Counted from the stretch's first letter, positions 1 through 5,516 are shown. The stretch: 6,072 nucleotides of DNA from JAVBQU01 sp031548675 (GCA_031548675.1 JAVBQU010000115.1:1-6072); one strand, 5' to 3'. Numbers and translations: made by a program. The notes: a model not told the origin generated them from the letters alone.

Positions 1-1259
1 AAGTATACAAATTCGGGACGGGCAGATTCTTTGGTTTTGCCTGTTAAATAATCTAATTGGTTGTAACCGTCTAAATGTACTTTAAAACTTTTACCTCCTT
101 CAGTTACCCCTTTAGTAGCGCTTTCTCTTATATTTGCATCACCGCCGGCAGCAGCAACCAAGGTAGGAAGCCAATCTTCGGCAGAGAATAATCCTATAAA
201 ATTACTTCCGGGTTGAATATGTCCTGGCCAACGAACCAAAGCAGGTACACGGAAGGCACCTTCCCAGTTCATGTCTTTTTCTCCGCGGAAAGGAGATGAA
301 CCTCCGTCTGGCCACATATTTTTCATGGCTCCGTTATCAGTTGTATAAATTACAATGGTGTTATCTGCAATGCCCAAATCATCAAGTTGTTTTAGTAATT
401 CTCCGACCATAAGATCGTGGTCGGTCATACCATCAGCTTGGGTTCCTAAACCTGTTTTTCCTGCTGATTCAGGTTTCAAATGTGTCCAAATATGCATACG
501 GGTAGCATTAAACCATACAAAGAAAGGTTTTCCTGCATCGTTTTGACGTTTGATAAAGTCTTTGGTTGCTGACAAAAATTCTTCATCTACCGTTTCCATA
601 CGTTTTTTGGTCAAAGGACCAGTGTCTTCTATTTTACCATCGGCAGTAGAACGCAATACTCCGCGAGGACCGAATTGTTTTTTAAATGCAGGATCTTTCG
701 GATAATCGGGATTCTCAGGTTCTTCTTCCGCATTTAAGTGATAAAGGTTTCCGAAAAATTCATCAAATCCGTGAGCCGTAGGTAAATATTTATCTTGGTC
801 GCCCAAGTGGTTTTTACCAAACTGTCCGCACATGTAGCCCAATGGCTTTAAAAATTCTGCAATGGTAGGGTCTTCAGCTTGTAAACCTACGGGCGAACCG
901 GGTAATCCTACTTTTGTCAATCCTGTACGAAATGGACTTTGACCGGTAATAAATGCAGCACGTCCGGCAGTACACGATTGTTGCCCGTAATATTGAACAA
1001 ATACGCCTCCTTCAGTACCGATACGGTCAATATTGGGTGTCATAAAACCCATGAGTCCACGGCTGTATGCACTGATATTGCTTTGCCCGATGTCATCACC
1101 AAAAATTACCAGAATATTGGGCTTTCCGGTTTTGGCTTTATTTTGTTGTTTTTGCTGAGCATCCACATTCTGTGGAATAATGGCTCCAGCTGCTAAAATA
1201 GCACCTACAGCTGCTATTTTACCACAGTTTTTCAACTTTTGTTTTACACTCATTTTCAT
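1..1259 (-). CDS. Type I sulfatase (arylsulfatase family), exported, C-terminus cut off by window edge
   Basis: Hydrolyses sulfate esters, probably on glycans or aryl sulfates; the substrate cannot be read from sequence. The frame is open from the ATG at 1257-1259 to the left edge, giving 419 complete codons. Residues 1-34 form a Sec signal peptide (basic start, Ala/Ile-rich core, cleavage likely after VDA), so the enzyme should be periplasmic. Type I sulfatase active-site residues appear in order: metal ligands D55-D56 (FGDD), formylglycine motif C96-T-A-G-R100 within QQSCTAGRAAFITGQ, K149 and H151 (GKNHLGD), H256, D308-N309 (TTDNG) and K328. Spacing matches human arylsulfatase A closely. 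The nucleophile is Cys, not Ser, so both FGE and anSME could act on it. The start is 80 bases after the FGE stop, with no terminator between, so co-transcription is likely. The last visible residues (ARPEFVY) are a conserved late segment; family members are usually 450-600 residues. Confidence 0.96.
   Translation of the reverse strand, partial: MKMSVKQKLKNCGKIAAVGAILAAGAIIPQNVDAQQKQQNKAKTGKPNILVIFGDDIGQSNISAYSRGLMGFMTPNIDRIGTEGGVFVQYYGQQSCTAGRAAFITGQSPFRTGLTKVGLPGSPVGLQAEDPTIAEFLKPLGYMCGQFGKNHLGDQDKYLPTAHGFDEFFGNLYHLNAEEEPENPDYPKDPAFKKQFGPRGVLRSTADGKIEDTGPLTKKRMETVDEEFLSATKDFIKRQNDAGKPFFVWFNATRMHIWTHLKPESAGKTGLGTQADGMTDHDLMVGELLKQLDDLGIADNTIVIYTTDNGAMKNMWPDGGSSPFRGEKDMNWEGAFRVPALVRWPGHIQPGSNFIGLFSAEDWLPTLVAAAGGDANIRESATKGVTEGGKSFKVHLDGYNQLDYLTGKTKESARPEFVY
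960..974 (-). other. Formylglycine maturation motif codons (CTAGR) of the sulfatase
   Basis: Codons for C96-T97-A98-G99-R100. The Cys codon (972-974) encodes the residue that maturation enzymes oxidise to formylglycine. The motif fits [C/S]-x-[P/A]-x-R. It has Ala at the third position, where Pro is commoner, and Gly at the fourth, where Ser or Ala is commoner. Confidence 0.9.
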
Positions 1260-1339
1260 TGTATTAATATTAAAAGTAAATAATAGAGTTAATTTAGCAT
1301 TATGAAAAAAACAATTTTATAAAAGAAATGTTTATTAGC
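1260..1339. other. FGE-sulfatase intergenic gap
   Basis: Eighty AT-rich bases separate the FGE stop from the sulfatase ATG. I see no terminator hairpin; a 5-bp dyad (ATTAG/CTAAT, 1334-1344) overlaps the FGE stop codon and has no T-tract. On the minus strand there is a seven-of-eight match to TAnnTTTG (TACTTTTA, about 1270-1277), but it lies too near the start and lacks a -33 partner, so I do not call a promoter. The layout favours an FGE-sulfatase operon. Confidence 0.5.
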
Positions 1340-2386
1340 CTAATTACTTTTTACACACCGGAAACCTATATGTCCCATTCCTGTGTCGTAGGGTGTGCCT
1401 CTGCGGGCAGTAGGGCGGTAGCTTTCGCAATAGGAGGGGTTGCAAAGAAACGAACCTCCTTTGGTTACTCTGCGTACTTCGTTTTCAGCATTAACCGTTG
1501 GTTTAGTTGAATTTTTGTTAGCCATATCGCAGTTCATCGCACACATTTGAGCATGGTTTTCGGCAATATATACATCGGCTGTCCAATTCCATACGTTGCC
1601 TGCCATATCGTATAATCCGTATCCATTGGCAGGAAAAGAACCCACAGGGGCTAAACCTGCAAAACCATCAGCGGCAGTGTTGTTGTAAGGAAAATCGCCG
1701 GTAAAAGTGTTTGCCATATACTTACCATCTTTTTTGAATTCATTTCCCCAGTAATAACGTGTATTTTCCGATTTTCCACGACTGGCATATTCCCATTCTG
1801 CTTCGGTGGGTAAGCGTTTTCCTGCCCATTTGGCATAAGCCGTCGCATCATCCCACGAAACTTGTACAACAGGATAGTTATCTTTCCCTTCTATTGAACT
1901 GCCCGGTCCTTGCGGATGTTTCCAGCTGGCGCCCAAAGTCCATGTCCACCAAGCACCCATATTGTTTAGGTCAACTTTGCCTTGTGTCGGAGTAAAAACC
2001 AGCGAGCCGGGTTGAAGCATTTCATCGGCAGGCTTGGGAGTTCCCGGAGGAAGTTGTTTTTTGAGTTCTTCCCAGTCAATAGGTTTTTCTGCTGTGGTAA
2101 CATAACCTGTAGCATCTACAAATTTGCGGAATTCGGCATTGGTTACATCATATTTATCTATCCAAAAACTTTCAACTTTAACTTTATGTGCAGGTCTTTC
2201 GTTGGGAAAGCTGTTAGAATCGTTTGTGCCCATCGTAAACTCTCCTGTTTGAATGAGAACCATATTATGATGAACGTCGGCATTAGAAGTCGTTTGGTTT
2301 TTTTGTGCTTTTGAATTTCCTTGATTACATGCTGAAAAAGAAAAGCCTGCAATTATAATTAAGGAATATATTATTTTATTTTTCAT
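1340..2386 (-). CDS. Formylglycine-generating enzyme (SUMF1/FGE family), catalytic Cys pair intact, predicted lipoprotein
   Basis: FGE is a copper enzyme that uses O2 to oxidise the motif cysteine of sulfatases to formylglycine. This 348-residue protein resembles true FGE along its length: MVLIQTGEFTMGT (42-54), WWTWTLGASWKHPQGP (146-161), VSWDDATAYAKWAGKRLPTEAEWEY (176-200 region), the calcium-site segment MANTFTGDFP (224-233), GNVWNWT (263-269), and the key stretch GGSFLCNPSYC (310-320). C315 and C320 match the copper-binding CX4C pair of human FGE (C336/C341). GldJ/GldK-type paralogues in Bacteroidota lack these cysteines. The N-terminus (1-20) is a lipoprotein signal ending FSAC, with C20 the likely lipidated residue. 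No acidic surface-export signal follows (CNQGN), so a periplasm-facing anchor is likely. Human structural cysteines C218, C235 and C346 are replaced here by Ala, Ala and Pro. An extra pair, C282 and C286, is present. It lies directly upstream of the sulfatase. Confidence 0.92.
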   Translation of the reverse strand: MKNKIIYSLIIIAGFSFSACNQGNSKAQKNQTTSNADVHHNMVLIQTGEFTMGTNDSNSFPNERPAHKVKVESFWIDKYDVTNAEFRKFVDATGYVTTAEKPIDWEELKKQLPPGTPKPADEMLQPGSLVFTPTQGKVDLNNMGAWWTWTLGASWKHPQGPGSSIEGKDNYPVVQVSWDDATAYAKWAGKRLPTEAEWEYASRGKSENTRYYWGNEFKKDGKYMANTFTGDFPYNNTAADGFAGLAPVGSFPANGYGLYDMAGNVWNWTADVYIAENHAQMCAMNCDMANKNSTKPTVNAENEVRRVTKGGSFLCNPSYCESYRPTARRGTPYDTGMGHIGFRCVKSN

Positions 2387-2482
2387 ATAAGCAAAATATA
2401 AAATTTCGAATTTCTGTATTAAATTTACATTACAATAAACATACTAAGTACAGTTTTGTTTGCTGAAACGGTTTGTATAAGC
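2387..2482. other. Upstream region of the FGE gene, no clear promoter
   Basis: This AT-rich stretch must hold the FGE promoter, because a terminator lies just beyond it. On the minus strand TATATTTTG (2392-2400) resembles the Bacteroidota -7 box TAnnTTTG with one extra base. It lies only five bases from the ATG, which would leave almost no leader, so I do not call it. Confidence 0.35.
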
Positions 2483-2518
2483 AAAAAAAACTAATCCCAA
2501 TATCAGGATTAGCTTTTT
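2483..2518 (-). terminator. Intrinsic terminator after the AHSA1-family gene, possibly bidirectional
   Basis: A 7-bp stem, CTAATCC (2491-2497) with GGATTAG (2506-2512), encloses an 8-base loop. On the minus strand it is followed by eight T residues (complement of 2483-2490). On the plus strand it is followed by C and five T residues, so it could stop transcription both ways. It lies about 80 bases past the AHSA1-family stop codon and separates that gene from FGE. Confidence 0.75.
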
Positions 2519-2599
2519 GAATAATTTGATTCTTATATATTGTGAATTTTAGAATATCTGATTTATATGGATAATTTTATTTGAAAGGGCTAAATCTTA

Positions 2600-3094
2600 T
2601 CATTTTCCAGTAGTTTTGAGCAATTTCTGAAGCTGGTTTAACCCTATTTGAAAACCTTCTTCAAAGCCCATTTCGAGCAGCCGCTTCATTTCTTCTTCGC
2701 TTGCCAAAGAGATAGCAACCTGCACGGTGGTTATGCCGTTTTTTTCCGAAAAATTGTACATCCAATTTAATTGAGGAAGCGTTGTATCTATGGTTCCGTT
2801 TTCATCACAAAAAGCATCAAATGCTTCATAAAATTTATTGACTTCTATTTTTTTATATTGTGTAATGCCCCAATGTTTTTGTCCTTCGGGCGATAGCATA
2901 TAATATAGCCAATGTCCGCCTTCTTTGAAATCTGCGGTTTTTGTAACGGCTTTGTAAGGCTCAGGAGCAAACCATTTTTCTAAAGTTACAGGGTTGGAGA
3001 ATGCATCCCAAACAACACTGAGCGGTGTTTCGAATGAGCAGGTAATGTTAATTGTTTTATGAGCATAATCTTTTACAAAAAGAGGAGTTTTCAT
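2600..3094 (-). CDS. AHSA1/SRPBCC-domain protein (START-like helix-grip fold), function unknown
   Basis: A 164-residue cytoplasmic protein of the AHSA1 group (Activator of Hsp90 ATPase homologue 1-like) in the SRPBCC superfamily, whose members form a hydrophobic cavity and bind varied small ligands. Family landmarks are visible: FETPLSVVWDAFSNPVTLEKWFAP (21-44 region), the glycine pair FKEGGHWLYYMLSPEG (56-71), a beta-rich middle with WMYNF (111-115), TTVQVAIS (122-129), and a long C-terminal helix EMGFEEGFQIGLNQLQKLL (141-159). A TTG at 3100 would add two residues, but the ATG at 3092-3094 gives the ordinary start and I use it. No signal peptide or membrane segment is seen. It sits between anSME and FGE on the same strand, but nothing in the sequence ties it to sulfatase maturation. 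Similar proteins are often stand-alone genes of unknown role. Confidence is high for the fold and low for any function. Confidence 0.88.
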   Translation of the reverse strand: MKTPLFVKDYAHKTINITCSFETPLSVVWDAFSNPVTLEKWFAPEPYKAVTKTADFKEGGHWLYYMLSPEGQKHWGITQYKKIEVNKFYEAFDAFCDENGTIDTTLPQLNWMYNFSEKNGITTVQVAISLASEEEMKRLLEMGFEEGFQIGLNQLQKLLKTTGK

Positions 3095-3189
3095 AATCAA
3101 AATAGTTTTATACTTTTATTTTTGTTCTTTGTGAGATATAAAACAAATTGAAGATTAATAAGTTTTGGGAATACTATTTCTTGAAGAAA

Positions 3190-3200
3190 GTTATGATAAC
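3190..3200. repeat. Interrupted palindrome GTTATGATAAC upstream of the AHSA1-family gene
   Basis: Perfect 5-bp arms GTTAT/ATAAC around a single G, about 95 bases upstream of the AHSA1-family start. It could be an operator for a dimeric regulator, but a palindrome this short in AT-rich DNA may be chance. Confidence 0.3.
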
Positions 3201-3210
3201 ATGTAGATAA

Positions 3211-3248
3211 AAAGATAAAAATTTACTACCCATAGTATATTTATCTTT
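3211..3248. repeat. 9-bp inverted repeat beside the tandem array
   Basis: AAAGATAAA (3211-3219) pairs perfectly with TTTATCTTT (3240-3248) across a 20-base loop. There is no GC-rich stem or T-tract, so it is not a standard terminator. It lies about 50 bases left of the repeat array. Confidence 0.4.
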
Positions 3249-3296
3249 AATCAACAGATCTAAGTATATGCATAAAAATCCATATCGTCTGCCGGA

Positions 3297-3528
3297 AGTA
3301 CCGGAAACTTCCGTTTCTTCCTCAAATTGCCCGTCGGGAGTATCGGAAACTTGCGTTTCTTCTTCAAATTGCCTGTCTGAAGTATCAGAAACTTGCGTTT
3401 CTTCCTCAAATTGCCTGTCGGGAGTATCGGAAACTTGCGTTTCTTCCTCAAATTGCCCGTCGGGAGTATCGCAAACTTGCGTTTCTTCCTTAAATTGCCC
3501 GTCTGAAGTATCAGAAACTTGCGTTTCT
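3297..3528. repeat. 42-bp direct tandem repeat array, five full units plus a partial
   Basis: Units start at 3297, 3339, 3381, 3423 and 3465, each exactly 42 bases, with a degenerating sixth unit from 3507. Every full unit keeps the core GTTTCTTC followed by AAATTGCC. Nine columns vary, and two linked variants exist: GTCGGGAGTATCGG, and GTCTGAAGTATCAG at the unit 1/2 and 4/5 junctions. There are no unique spacers. Most units can form a small hairpin, GAAAC-TTGC-GTTTC; the first has a 7-bp stem, CGGAAGT/ACTTCCG (3293-3299 with 3307-3313). The period equals 14 codons, so both strands stay open: the plus strand reads a Ser/Cys-rich repeat (SGVSETCVSSSNCP), the minus strand a basic one (TGNLRKKRKFPILP). 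Three of nine variable columns are synonymous on plus and four on minus, so coding is not clearly supported. The array follows the anSME gene and could be part of its transcript. Confidence 0.9.
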
Positions 3529-3565
3529 GTACCAAATGGCAGGGGATGGCTCTTAAACTCAAGTT

Positions 3566-3613
3566 TTCGGAAACGATAAATGATATAAGAAAGCTTTTGT
3601 ATATATTTCCGAA
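3566..3613. repeat. 8-bp inverted repeat past the anSME stop codon
   Basis: TTCGGAAA (3566-3573) pairs with TTTCCGAA (3606-3613) across 32 bases. The left arm with the next base contains TCGGAAAC, the same octamer as in the nearby tandem units, so it may be a detached fragment of that repeat. No T-tract follows on the minus strand, so it is not a typical terminator. Confidence 0.4.
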
Positions 3614-3618
3614 GAAGC

Positions 3619-4800
3619 CTATTTTTTTACGGCATTCATAATATTGGCAGGAGGGCGGTTATTCTGTAACTCTAGTTTCATAAAGTCCATATAGGGGGCT
3701 ATATGTTTAAAATATTTATAATAGCCTTTACATAAATAATTCAAACCCGGTTCTCCATCAGAAGTGTTAAGAATTCTATTTTTTGGGCATTCTCCATTAC
3801 AGGCAAAAAGAAACTCACATTGCCGGCATTGCTTGGGTAAAGTGTTTTGCTTGTTGCTGCCAAATTGCATTTGCTGTGGCGAATACATCATTTCGGTTAA
3901 AGTTCGGGTATAAATATTACCAAGTTTATATTCAGGAAAAACAAAATGATCACAGGCATACACATCGCCATTAAATTCCATTACCCCTGCATGCCCGCAG
4001 GTTTTAGCCAAAATACAAGTTCCGGGATGTTCGCCAACCCAATTTGCCAAAGTGGAATCGAAATATTGTATGTAAAATTCTCCTACATCTTTTCGTACCC
4101 ATTCATCAAAAACAGCTATCAAAAAATCGCCCCATTTTTCGGCAGGTACATTCCAAGGAGCTAAAGTCCCGTCGGAAAGTCTTTCCACAATAGGGGCAAA
4201 CTGTATAAAACGGGTATCTATTTCCTTAAAGAAGTTATAAAATTCGAGAGGATAGTCCACATTGTAATCATTTACAACCCCCATTACATTAAATTCTACA
4301 CCATGTTTTTTCAATAAATCGATTCCCCGCATTACTTGTGTAAAGCTAGGTTTACCCTCGCTGGTTTTGCGGTATATATCATGGCAGTGCTGCGTGCCGT
4401 CAATAGAAATCCCAATCAAAAAATTATGGTCTTTAAAAAATCTGCACCATTCGTCGGTAAGTAAAGTCCCATTCGTTTGCAGGCAATTGTCAATCTGGCG
4501 ACCCCTGCCGTAATAGCGTTGCAGCTGCAACGCCTTTTTGTAAAAACCGATATTTTGCAGCAAAGGCTCGCCGCCGTGCCATGTAAAAAGTACTTGCGGC
4601 ATAGTTTGCGATTCGAGGTATTGCTTGGTAAATTTTTCGAGCAAATCCTCCGGCATCATATAGCGCTTGAATTCGGGATATAATTCTTTTTTGGACAGGT
4701 AATAACAATATTCGCACCGAAGATTACAAACTGCACCAACAGGCTTAAGCATCACATACAAAGGCTTGGCAAAAGGTGCGGCAGTAGTTCCAAAATCCAT
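3619..4800 (-). CDS. Anaerobic sulfatase-maturating enzyme (anSME), radical SAM with SPASM domain
   Basis: Converts the motif Cys (or Ser) of sulfatases to formylglycine without oxygen, using S-adenosylmethionine and three [4Fe-4S] clusters; the family includes Bacteroides ChuR and E. coli AslB. The 393 residues carry the radical SAM triad C25-x3-C29-x2-C32 (CNLRCEYC) and the SAM-binding GGEP (76-79). The SPASM domain has C262, C268, C283 and C338 for one auxiliary cluster and C325, C328, C334 and C357 for the other. These match the Clostridium perfringens enzyme (C255, C261, C276, C330; C317, C320, C326, C348) at near-constant offset. D284 in ACDHFVFPEYKLGN corresponds to its catalytic Asp277. 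All expected residues are present, and the length is only slightly above that of the C. perfringens enzyme. No signal peptide is seen, so it should act in the cytoplasm before the sulfatase is exported. The ATG is 55 bases past the flavodoxin stop and has its own likely -7 box. Confidence 0.97.
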   Translation of the reverse strand: MDFGTTAAPFAKPLYVMLKPVGAVCNLRCEYCYYLSKKELYPEFKRYMMPEDLLEKFTKQYLESQTMPQVLFTWHGGEPLLQNIGFYKKALQLQRYYGRGRQIDNCLQTNGTLLTDEWCRFFKDHNFLIGISIDGTQHCHDIYRKTSEGKPSFTQVMRGIDLLKKHGVEFNVMGVVNDYNVDYPLEFYNFFKEIDTRFIQFAPIVERLSDGTLAPWNVPAEKWGDFLIAVFDEWVRKDVGEFYIQYFDSTLANWVGEHPGTCILAKTCGHAGVMEFNGDVYACDHFVFPEYKLGNIYTRTLTEMMYSPQQMQFGSNKQNTLPKQCRQCEFLFACNGECPKNRILNTSDGEPGLNYLCKGYYKYFKHIAPYMDFMKLELQNNRPPANIMNAVKK

Positions 4801-4828
4801 AAACTTTTATCAGTTAAGTAATTTTACG

Positions 4829-4836
4829 CAAAGGTA
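4829..4836 (-). promoter_or_regulatory. Bacteroidota-type -7 box (TACCTTTG) upstream of anSME
   Basis: The minus strand reads TACCTTTG, an exact match to TAnnTTTG, 28 bases before the anSME ATG. No TTTG -33 box lies at the expected distance upstream. The same octamer precedes the flavodoxin gene at a similar distance. It implies that anSME can be transcribed on its own, besides any read-through from the flavodoxin gene. Confidence 0.5.
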
Positions 4837-4855
4837 ATGTAATTGTTTGGTAGGT

Positions 4856-5419
4856 TTATTTTGCAGCTTTAATTTCCTCAACCCATTTTACTACCTCGTT
4901 TTTGGCATTTTTTACACTGCTGCCTTTGAAAGCATGACCTTCGATGATAATAGATTGCGGACAAAGCTTTTTGATATCGTCAACACTGCGACCCAATCCC
5001 TGACTTCCATAGGTGGTAAAAGGAATGATAGTTTTTCCCGAAAAGTCATAACTGCTAAGCAGCGTTTTTACCGGCGGCGTAATGGTTCCCTGCCAAAGCG
5101 GCGACCCCACATAGATTACATCATAATCTTGCAAGTTTTCTATTTTTGTTTTGATTGCAGGACGGGAATCGTTGACAGTTTCCATATTAACCCTTGCACC
5201 GCAGATGCTATCTACTTTTGAATAAGGTTCGACAGGTTCGATACGAAGAATATCTGCATCGGTGGCTTCTTTAATATAATTAGCTATTGTTTCCGTATGG
5301 CTGCTGCGAGAAAAATAAACAATCAATGTCTTTTGCTTTGCAGAAGAAGTTTTTGATTGTCCATACCCCATATATGTACTCAAAAGAGCTAGACTTAAAA
5401 TTAAAATTTTTGTTTTCAT
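4856..5419 (-). CDS. Flavodoxin-like protein with N-terminal signal peptide
   Basis: A 187-residue FMN-binding flavodoxin-fold protein, expected to carry electrons or reduce a partner. Residues 1-21 form a Sec signal peptide (MKTK, then a Leu-rich core, ending GYGQ), so the mature protein should be periplasmic, unlike classical cytosolic flavodoxins. The fold begins with TLIVYFSRSSHTETIANYI (31-49), where SRSSHTET is the FMN phosphate loop. YVGSPLWQGTITPPV (103-117) and FTTYGSQGLGRSVDDIK (134-150) fit the flavin-flanking loops of the exported flavodoxin group common in Bacteroidota. C73 and C153 are the only cysteines. It is 55 bases upstream of anSME on the same strand. Flavodoxins can supply electrons to radical SAM enzymes, but the signal peptide argues against that for cytoplasmic anSME, so its real partner is unknown. 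It starts at the ATG 5417-5419, 32 bases after a perfect -7 box. Confidence 0.9.
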   Translation of the reverse strand: MKTKILILSLALLSTYMGYGQSKTSSAKQKTLIVYFSRSSHTETIANYIKEATDADILRIEPVEPYSKVDSICGARVNMETVNDSRPAIKTKIENLQDYDVIYVGSPLWQGTITPPVKTLLSSYDFSGKTIIPFTTYGSQGLGRSVDDIKKLCPQSIIIEGHAFKGSSVKNAKNEVVKWVEEIKAAK

Positions 5420-5451
5420 ATTAAAGTTCTCTTTATGTTAATTTGGTAATA

Positions 5452-5459
5452 CAAAGGTA
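5452..5459 (-). promoter_or_regulatory. Bacteroidota-type -7 box (TACCTTTG) upstream of the flavodoxin gene
   Basis: The minus strand reads TACCTTTG, an exact TAnnTTTG match, 32 bases before the flavodoxin ATG. A TTTG lies 12 bases further upstream (5472-5475), closer than the usual -33 spacing. It follows the terminator of the preceding gene, where a fresh promoter is expected. Confidence 0.55.
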
Positions 5460-5491
5460 GTATGAATTATGCAAACTTAGCCGGATTAATC

Positions 5492-5503
5492 GAATTATAA
5501 TTC
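5492..5503. repeat. 12-bp perfect palindrome upstream of the flavodoxin promoter
   Basis: GAATTATAATTC is a perfect palindrome lying 32 bases upstream of the -7 box, between it and the terminator. The position would suit a regulator binding site, but the sequence is AT-rich and could be chance. Confidence 0.35.
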
Positions 5504-5516
5504 TGATATGAAACGC

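Larger units (their letters stand above)
3095..3618. other. 524-base region without a convincing gene, holding a tandem repeat array
   Basis: Lies between the anSME stop and the AHSA1-family start. From left to right it contains AT-rich sequence upstream of the AHSA1-family gene, an 11-bp interrupted palindrome (3190-3200), a 9-bp inverted repeat (3211-3248), a 42-bp tandem array (3297-3528) and an 8-bp inverted repeat next to the anSME stop (3566-3613). Two overlapping open frames cross the array on opposite strands (3268-3579 plus, 3260-3562 minus), but both are mainly translations of the repeat and I do not call either as a gene. Confidence 0.7.

Noticed and set aside
939..1196. Plus-strand open frame of 85 codons
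   Set aside because: It lies wholly within the sulfatase on the opposite strand, across its active-site motif, and its product resembles no known family; the same applies to the other plus-strand frames inside the called genes.
1340..2386. Non-catalytic gliding-motility lipoprotein (GldJ/GldK-like)
   Set aside because: Those paralogues share the fold and lipoprotein signal but lack the catalytic cysteines; here C315 and C320 and the surrounding GGSFLCNPSYC segment are intact.
3095..3100. Upstream TTG start for the AHSA1-family gene
   Set aside because: It would add only two residues before an ATG that gives the usual N-terminus.
3297..3528. CRISPR array
   Set aside because: The units are head-to-tail 42-bp repeats with no unique spacers, and no cas gene is present.
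3260..3579. Repeat protein genes on either strand (about 100 residues each)
   Set aside because: Both frames are almost entirely direct translations of the DNA repeat, both strands are equally open, the variation does not clearly favour synonymous changes, and neither has a convincing upstream signal.
3566..3613. Terminator for anSME
   Set aside because: The inverted repeat has a 32-base loop and no T-tract on the minus strand.
4856..5419. Flavodoxin as the direct electron donor of anSME
   Set aside because: Tempting from adjacency, but its signal peptide places it outside the cytoplasm where anSME should work, so I report only the association.
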